DNA of 7,659 nt from Sulfolobaceae archaeon (lineage in GTDB: Archaea > Thermoproteota > Thermoprotei_A > Sulfolobales > Sulfolobaceae): contig JAPYVG010000074.1 of NCBI GenBank assembly GCA_028277025.1, positions 1 to 7,659 on the forward strand. Direction: 5' to 3'. The notes beneath the pieces are model-generated. The model was not told where the DNA came from, ran no database searches, and saw only the letters and a program-made list of their open reading frames with translations. Below, in pieces: positions 1 through 5,700 of the stretch. Position numbers and translations under genes: made by a program. Position 1 is the stretch's first letter; the number at the start of each line of letters is the position of its first letter.

Positions 1-189
1 AGAGTTGATAGTGACATAGACGTTCTGATAATAACTGAAAAAGGTAAGACTATATGGGATAAGGCTCAAATATCTTCTAAAATTAAGGAGAAAATAGGGT
101 TTGGAGATCCATTAGAACTTCACGTTGTTACCAGAAAGGAGTATGAGGAGTGGTATAAGAGGTTTATTGATGTTTATGAGGAGTTTTAA
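1..189 (+). CDS. MNT-type nucleotidyltransferase, 3' end only
   Basis: This is the C-terminal 62 residues of a small protein cut by the left edge of the window; the frame is open from base 1 to a TAA at 187-189. It starts with R-V-D-S-D-I-D-V-L-I-I, in which the D-x-D pair (residues 5 and 7 of the fragment) matches the metal-binding carboxylates of the nucleotidyltransferase fold. The upstream G-S motif expected in this family would lie outside the window. The rest is a charged helical tail (IKEKIGFGDPLELHVVTRKEY) typical of minimal nucleotidyltransferases (COG1708). Family members are usually near 100 residues and commonly act as the antitoxin that AMPylates or otherwise neutralises a HEPN ribonuclease encoded next door. 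No intact HEPN gene is visible downstream, so the partner may lie upstream or be lost. The family call is fairly secure; the antitoxin role is an inference. Confidence 0.72.
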   Translation, partial: RVDSDIDVLIITEKGKTIWDKAQISSKIKEKIGFGDPLELHVVTRKEYEEWYKRFIDVYEEF

Positions 190-440
190 ACTGTTACTGT
201 TGAAACTTGGGAAAGATGTTATTACTCATGATTTTAAAGAGAAAGTAATGGCTTAACGTTTAAACGCTCTTCCCCTTTTGATGACGCAATTAAGAAAGCT
301 ATAGACGACATCAGCTTATCGTCATTAAAGTGTTCTTTCAAGCGGTTTATATATGAGGAGTCCTTCCATCTATCTAATGATAGCATAATTTATTCTTATC
401 GTTATGGTTATATCAGTGATTTTTCTTATAAACCATAATA

Positions 441-473
441 GAGATAATCCGAAAGTAAAAATAGGATTATCTT
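441..473. repeat. Perfect 9-bp inverted repeat, hairpin
   Basis: AGATAATCC (442-450) and GGATTATCT (464-472) are exact reverse complements around a 13-nt A-rich loop; a G-T wobble at 441/473 would extend the stem. It lies just downstream of the open-frame debris ending at 438. It could be a transcript-end structure, an operator or the end of a decayed element. There is no T-run straight after it, which argues against a classical intrinsic terminator read on the + strand. Confidence 0.45.
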
Positions 474-488
474 GCAAGAAGGATTACT

Positions 489-525
489 CACGAAACAGTG
501 TTAATATCTGTGATATTAGCTCGTG
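489..525. repeat. Bulged hairpin with 14 paired positions
   Basis: GTTAATATC (500-508) pairs with GATATTAGC (512-520) across a 3-nt TGT loop, with one G-T wobble. Directly outside it, CACGA (489-493) pairs with TCGTG (521-525), leaving a six-base bulge AACAGT (494-499) on the left arm only. That gives 14 paired positions with a one-sided internal bulge, which is more structure than expected for random AT-rich DNA. It sits 16 bases after the preceding hairpin. Function is unknown; a small structured RNA or a protein-binding site are both possible. Confidence 0.45.
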
Positions 526-567
526 TTAATTAATAGCAACATTTTGAAAGTGGAAATAAACACAGTA

Positions 568-603
568 AATCTAGAATGTATAGTCGTTTCGTAGACTTAG
601 ATT
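568..603. repeat. Possible third bulged hairpin
   Basis: AATCTA (568-573) pairs with TAGATT (598-603) and AGTC (582-585) pairs with GACT (594-597), leaving an eight-base one-sided bulge (574-581) and an eight-base loop. The plan, with outer and inner stems and a bulge on the left arm only, resembles the hairpin at 489-525, but the stems are short and it may be chance. Confidence 0.25.
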
Positions 604-1082
604 ATATCCATGATACGGTCACCCGCGTTATTTACACAATTTTAACGTATTGTAATATCTTAATTTACTATTATTCTATCTATAGGGAGTCTGAATTTGA
701 TAAATCGTAGCTTGAGGATGACATATAGATACACTCTACACATCAGAAAGAAACAATGAAGGACCCAGGTGATAAGTTCACAACGCTCCAACAATCCCAC
801 CTTTTGTGTAAAAAGCGGGAAAACATTTAAAGCTGAAAAAATAACTTGTCAGAGGGTAATAAGGTGTCCTAATTTACTATTTATACCGATCGTCCAATAT
901 TACAATCATACCGCCCTACTAAAATTTTATACAAAGATCATTAGACGCACTTACGTTCTCATTCAGCTATTTACATCTCTATTTTGAATTAAGACATATA
1001 AGAGTATATGGAATTAGAAAGTTCTTTATTCGAGGTCCCTTAATTGATAAATTTGTAACTTATTAACGGCTCTAACTGCACA

Positions 1083-1109
1083 CCGTAATTAAATATAACG
1101 TAATTACGG
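1083..1109. promoter_or_regulatory. Perfect inverted repeat, candidate operator of the methylase gene
   Basis: CCGTAATTA (1083-1091) and TAATTACGG (1101-1109) are exact reverse complements separated by nine bases. The centre-to-centre distance of 18 bp leaves both arms on nearly the same DNA face, as expected for a dimeric winged-helix or ribbon-helix-helix regulator. The right arm also contains the self-complementary GTAATTAC (1100-1107). The element ends 13 bp before the TATA box, so a bound protein could act as an activator or upstream repressor of the methylase. The repeat is seen directly; the regulatory role is inferred. Confidence 0.5.
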
Positions 1110-1122
1110 ATAGACACCCTTT

Positions 1123-1130
1123 TTTATAAA
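1123..1130 (+). promoter_or_regulatory. TATA box of the methylase gene
   Basis: TTTATAAA lies in a T-rich run (TTTTTTATAAAG, 1120-1131). Archaeal transcription normally begins about 25 bases after the box, which predicts a start near 1151-1156. The mRNA would then be leaderless or have a leader of only a few bases. No clear purine-rich BRE precedes the box (GACACCCT), which may mean a weak or activator-dependent promoter. Confidence 0.55.
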
Positions 1131-1150
1131 GTTCTATTAACCTTAAGATT

Positions 1151-1155
1151 AGGAG
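1151..1155 (+). promoter_or_regulatory. Possible Shine-Dalgarno deciding between two ATG starts
   Basis: AGGAG abuts the first ATG (1156), too close for it to serve that start, but stands six bases before the second in-frame ATG (1162), which is good spacing. If transcription starts at about 1151, the motif is barely included in the mRNA and the first ATG could instead be used in leaderless mode. The choice changes the protein by only two residues. Confidence 0.35.
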
Positions 1156-1161
1156 ATGTAT

Positions 1162-2769
1162 ATGCCAAGGCTAATAGATGACCTAGAGCCGTTAATACCT
1201 GAAGTTAACAAGAGAATTAGTACAAAAGAGAAAGGCGGTGTGAAAAAGGAAGCAAGTTTACACAGATGGTGGTCAAAAAGATTTATTTATTTGTATAGAG
1301 CTATTCTTGTAGCTTTTTTGCTAGAAGACTATGACATAGAATTATTTCTTAAGGGATTAGAGGATCCTAGTGTAATAGATGCCAAGGGATTAATATTTTT
1401 AGAGCCAATGGCTGGTGGAGGAACAGGTGTTATTGAAGCTTCATTGTATAATTATAACGCTTACGGCATTGATGTAAATCCCATAGCAGTTAAGATAATT
1501 CATGGTTATTCCATTCTAAGAGGAGAAGTAAATTACGATAGTATTCTTTCGCTCCTTAGTAGTATAAAGGAGGAATTATCATGGCTATGGACGTATAATG
1601 GTGGTATTATTCCTTACGTTTTAATAACCAGAAATAGAGTTCCTAGTTGGATTTATTCCAAAAGGAAAAATGGTAAACACTACAAAGTAATACTATGCCC
1701 TAATTGCGGTAATGTGTTTGAAACATTGGAAGAAAAAACTACGAGATGTCCTTACTGCGGTTTTAATGTAACAATTTCTATCAAACCGATGTATCAACCC
1801 GTAAGATATGTTGACTATTACGGTAACTGGAAAATTTTTGGATGCATAGATCATAAAAGAAATTTCTGTTTTGATAGAAAATGGCTAAATGAGAGAAATG
1901 AAAAGTTAAAGAATCTCCCTGTAATTAAGGTGAGAGTTAATTTGGAGAAATTGAAAGAAGGGAGAAGATTGATTAACAGCGGAATCACTGATCCTACACT
2001 AATTTTTACCCCAGCACAGATCTACACTTTCTATAAGATAGCAGAAAGATCTAAGCAATTAGGGAATAACGAGAGATTTCTTTTAATGCTAGCTATTAGC
2101 GAATCGACTAAGACGTGCTCGATCTTATCTAAGTGGTATCCCCCTCTAACCGAGCCGGTTATATATGGAGGTGGAATAAAGGGTTTTTGGGTACCCGAGT
2201 ACACAGCCGAAGTGAATCCAATAGCCTTTGAAGGGATTAAGACTAAGGGTAGAGGAACAATAATTTCTAGTATTAAAAACCAAATAAACATAAAATCTAA
2301 GTTTAAGCTGAGAGGAGAAATAGTTAGTATATTAGGAGATGCAGTAGAAATAGATTATCCTAAAAGCGACCTAATAGTTATAGATCCACCCTACTATAAC
2401 TTTTGCATAAGTTACGCATCACTAAGCTTACCCCATTATGTAACTATTTCAATGTTCGAAAACATGAAGGACATCGACGAGATTATTGAGAAAGAGATAA
2501 AGTGTGATGAGAATTACTTCAGCAAGTTAAAAACCACACTTAGTAAAAGTGTATATGCATTAAAGGATGGAGGTAGAATTGTACTTATCATAAATTTAGG
2601 CAGAGACAGACAATACTGGGAAAATATACAAAGAATCATTGAAGAGACCGGGCTTGATATTATTAACGCATACGATGTCTTAGGAGAGGGTCCAGGTAAA
2701 TTGGGAAGGTCACAAAATAGAACTAATAAAGTCATTGTGTTACATAAAAAAGTTAGATACTTATTGTGA
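1162..2769 (+). CDS. DUF1156 (COG1743) adenine-specific DNA methylase with Zn-ribbon
   Basis: Predicted S-adenosylmethionine-dependent DNA methylase, probably making N6-methyladenine. The protein is 535 residues from ATG 1162, chosen for the AGGAG six bases upstream; ATG 1156 would add two residues. Residues below are numbered from 1156. The N-terminus (RLIDDLEPLIPEVNKR, then HRWWSKR at 36-42) matches DUF1156. SAM-binding motif I is EPMAGGGTG (83-91), followed by the acidic end of the second strand, GIDVNP (104-109). A Zn-ribbon follows with C-x2-C at 181/184 and C-x2-C at 198/201. Catalytic motif IV is DPPYY (410-414), followed by ALKDGGRIVLII (468-479), a conserved strand of the fold. The order, motif I before DPPY, is of the alpha/gamma kind. 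It is shorter than many COG1743 proteins, which often approach 900-1000 residues. It converges on the giant helicase gene and probably marks host DNA as self for that system. All catalytic motifs look intact. Confidence 0.88.
   Translation: MPRLIDDLEPLIPEVNKRISTKEKGGVKKEASLHRWWSKRFIYLYRAILVAFLLEDYDIELFLKGLEDPSVIDAKGLIFLEPMAGGGTGVIEASLYNYNAYGIDVNPIAVKIIHGYSILRGEVNYDSILSLLSSIKEELSWLWTYNGGIIPYVLITRNRVPSWIYSKRKNGKHYKVILCPNCGNVFETLEEKTTRCPYCGFNVTISIKPMYQPVRYVDYYGNWKIFGCIDHKRNFCFDRKWLNERNEKLKNLPVIKVRVNLEKLKEGRRLINSGITDPTLIFTPAQIYTFYKIAERSKQLGNNERFLLMLAISESTKTCSILSKWYPPLTEPVIYGGGIKGFWVPEYTAEVNPIAFEGIKTKGRGTIISSIKNQINIKSKFKLRGEIVSILGDAVEIDYPKSDLIVIDPPYYNFCISYASLSLPHYVTISMFENMKDIDEIIEKEIKCDENYFSKLKTTLSKSVYALKDGGRIVLIINLGRDRQYWENIQRIIEETGLDIINAYDVLGEGPGKLGRSQNRTNKVIVLHKKVRYLL
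2746..2751 (-). terminator. U-tract just past the helicase stop
   Basis: On the minus strand six T residues follow the helicase TAA stop (2755-2753) after a single base. Archaeal RNA polymerase often ends transcription at U-rich tracts without a hairpin. The tract lies inside the 3' end of the opposing methylase gene, so terminating here would keep antisense transcription of the methylase short. It is a short tract and only a candidate. Confidence 0.25.
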
Positions 2770-5700
2770 AGTTTTGGGCTTTGTCACTCTTCTGACAGTT
2801 CCAACTACCTGAAATAGTAATCTTATTCCCATTTGTGTACAACCTATCATCAAATTCTATGATGTATTCCTTGTAGTGAATATCTTTTTGTAAATCTAAC
2901 TTAAATCTACCCTTAAATCTACTAGAATCTTTTAGTTTAGATATTAGGGTACTAATGGTATTGTTATTTAGCTTTTGGCTATTATTACCCTGGTCGATTA
3001 TTAGTTCCACGGAGAGTAACGGGTTTGTGCTTAAAGCATCTTCTATCACCTTAAGGCAACTATCGTCAATATATGCTGACTTTATAATTGCTTTTCTTGC
3101 GTCACGATCTTTAAGGTAGTAGCTTAGTAAATCAAATCCGAGTACGGACGTCCCATATACTGTTATGGAATTTTTGATTTTTCCATTGTTAGTTATCTCT
3201 TTAAGGAATAATTTAGCTAATCTTCTACTTGTTATTAGATTTTGATAGAGGGGATAATGACACTCGTCTATCATTACACAAGATGAGCATCCATCAACAC
3301 AAAATCTTCCTAACGCAATATCGGCGTAATCTAAATATTCGGATACTTTCGACCTCTGCTTAGGTTTTAATCTGTGAGGGATAGATAGTTTAAATATATA
3401 TAAATCAGGTCGTATATGTCTCTTTAACATTCCATTTAAAATATTTACATCTTCCTTCAGATATTGATTAGAGCCTAATGATTGTTTTAATATTTTGAGC
3501 TTAGATCTATATTGCTTAATTTCAATAGTATGTTGATTGAGGGATTTAGTTACAAAGTTCATGAATGAATCAATAAAGTTTTGAAAGTTTCCAAAGTTGG
3601 ATTTAAGTATGGATGAGAATTTGAGCACTCCGAAAGATGTTTTTTCATAAATATATATCGAATCACTGGAGTACGAAGGATCGCTAATGTTAAAATCATA
3701 ATAATAATCAATAAGATCTTCATCTATATCTAATTCTAGTGAGATAAATTCATAAATTAGGTGAGCTAACGTATGCAATAACACGGCATAAGCAAAATCT
3801 ATGAATTTTTCCCTATCTTTTCCTAGCACATCCTTCTCAAAGTTTGAATAAGAGTTAGATTTGTTAGTTAATCTTCCAATTGCTCTATAAACATTCTTTC
3901 TTCCACTTTTCAGTAGATAATATTTAGTGAGTAATATCTGAAGTAATTTGTTGTTTTTCTGAGAATTAAAAAGTATATTCTCCAGGATTTTTCTTACAAG
4001 TATTCTATTGAACGTTATCTCTATTGCATTCGTATCATGCAATTTTTCTCTTATTTTCGGATTCAAATAAATAATTTGAGGTGTATCGTCCATGAATATT
4101 GTGACACCATATAACGTCTTATACAACGGGAATGATGGATTTTCTGATATCTTGAATAAAGGTGATGTTATTGCTATATTAGAGCGAGTTGGTGATAAGG
4201 TTTTAAATTTAAAGAGTAATAAAGGTCGTTTAGCCAACTTCATACTGTAACCATTCCATCGAGGACATTGCTTGCGACTTCGTGCTATTATTTCACTAAA
4301 GATAGTGCAAGAGCGAGAGAAAGGACATGTCATATCAAAAACATCATTTGTAATACTTAAGCCTAAGTTACACGTTTTAGTATAGTTTAATATTAATGGA
4401 TTATACTTAATTCCAAGCTGAGTAGATTTATTGAACAGCTTGGAGGTGTTCATTTGTAAATAATCTTGAAGATAACTCTTGTCTACACCTAGTTTAATGT
4501 AGAATTCTCTTTTTTTGCCTAATATAACTATAGGTGATTTCAATATATCTTCCATCTGGAGAAGATTATACATCTTAACGTTATCTTTCAATAAGGTAAC
4601 ATCAATTACTTTATGTCCAGAACCTATTGGTATCCCTATAAATTGTCCTATTTTTTTAGTAGCATTCCAGTCATTTTTGGAAAGATCTAACCCGAGTAAT
4701 AAGACAGCATATTTAGGTACAGGAATCTGATTGCCCCCTGATACATAGTGAGAATAGTCTAAAGGAATAAATGGAGGGAAACGTGAAAATAATTGTTCTA
4801 TACTCATATAATTATTTGAAGTATATACAGCTTGCCAGCTGTTGTTAATAAATTCATCTATTTCTAGCCTTATAACATTTAGATAGTTGTCTACGATATT
4901 TAATCCAATGTTAGAAACGGACGAATAATCAAATATAAAATCTCTAATGTTAGTATTATTCCCTCTAAAAGATCTTTGAGTACTTAATATTTTACTACAG
5001 ATGTTTCTAAGATTAGCGCTTTTATTTACATTATTTACAGTCTTTATATATTTTTCTACTATTAGCTGTACATCAAATTCTGAATTTAATTCTTGCATTA
5101 ACCGTGACGTTTTTACTTTCAGGTCTTTTATTTTCTTACTAGGATTAGTGTTAAAAATATTATCAATGTCTTTTTGTATTTCTATTAAGTTTGATTGTAT
5201 TTCACGTATTTCGCGTTGAATGTTTATGCCAATCTGTGATAAGTTTTCCAGATTATCCAATTCATTAATGACACCAGTTCTAAAGTAGTCTAAAACTTTC
5301 TTGGATTTCTCATTAATTTCTTTTATTCGTGATTGTGATGTGGAAATGTCAGAATATACCTTACTTAACTCTAAGAACTGTTCATACCACCTACGAAATT
5401 TAATAGGAAATTCCTTGATTTTATTTTCATACCTCTTCTCCTTTTCATATTCCTTAATTATTGAATCGCATGAATTAACCTTGGCTCCTGAGGTACATAA
5501 ATTAGAATATAACTCATTTAACTCACTGAAAACTTGGCTGTAAACTAAAGCTGAAAATTTATGTGAAATAGTTTTAGAGTTTAGATGATTAATTACATGC
5601 TTCATATAATTGCATATATTGAAGTTTCCCACCTGGCTATTATAGTAACTTATAGCACCTTTGAGCAGTGAGTTAAATTCTACGATCGGTTTAGTCGTTT

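Larger units (their letters stand above)
190..1155. other. Gene-free intergenic stretch with possible gene debris
   Basis: I find no convincing gene, tRNA or CRISPR array in these roughly 970 bases. Just after the MNT stop there is a short reading frame (176-256) that overlaps the MNT end by 14 nt but stops after 26 codons. A second open stretch without a start codon, in the MNT frame, runs from 238 to a TAA at 436-438 and includes SSPFDDAIKKAIDDIS. Together they could be a frameshifted remnant of a downstream partner gene, but I recognise no family. A GTG-started frame at 769-987 has no ribosome-binding site and a composition that does not look coding. A 12-base direct repeat, TAATTTACTATT, occurs at 661-672 and 870-881 and may be chance in such AT-rich DNA. 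The hairpins, inverted repeat and promoter are listed separately. Confidence 0.55.

Noticed and set aside
278..283. TGATGA as a possible C box of a C/D-box guide RNA
   Set aside because: No CTGA D box lies at the right distance and the flanking bases do not form the closing stem.
442..472. Resemblance of GATAATC and GAAAG to Sulfolobales CRISPR repeats
   Set aside because: Only short pieces match, the middle differs, and there is no second spaced copy, so there is no array.
404..529. ATG-started 41-residue frame on the + strand
   Set aside because: It reads straight through both hairpins, has no ribosome-binding site, and its composition does not look like a protein.
661..881. 12-base direct repeat TAATTTACTATT at 661-672 and 870-881 as element ends
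   Set aside because: No transposase or inverted ends lie between the copies, and such a short AT-rich match can arise by chance.
769..987. GTG-started 72-residue frame on the + strand
   Set aside because: It has no ribosome-binding site or matching promoter spacing, its residue mix looks like translated noncoding DNA, and it resembles no family I know.
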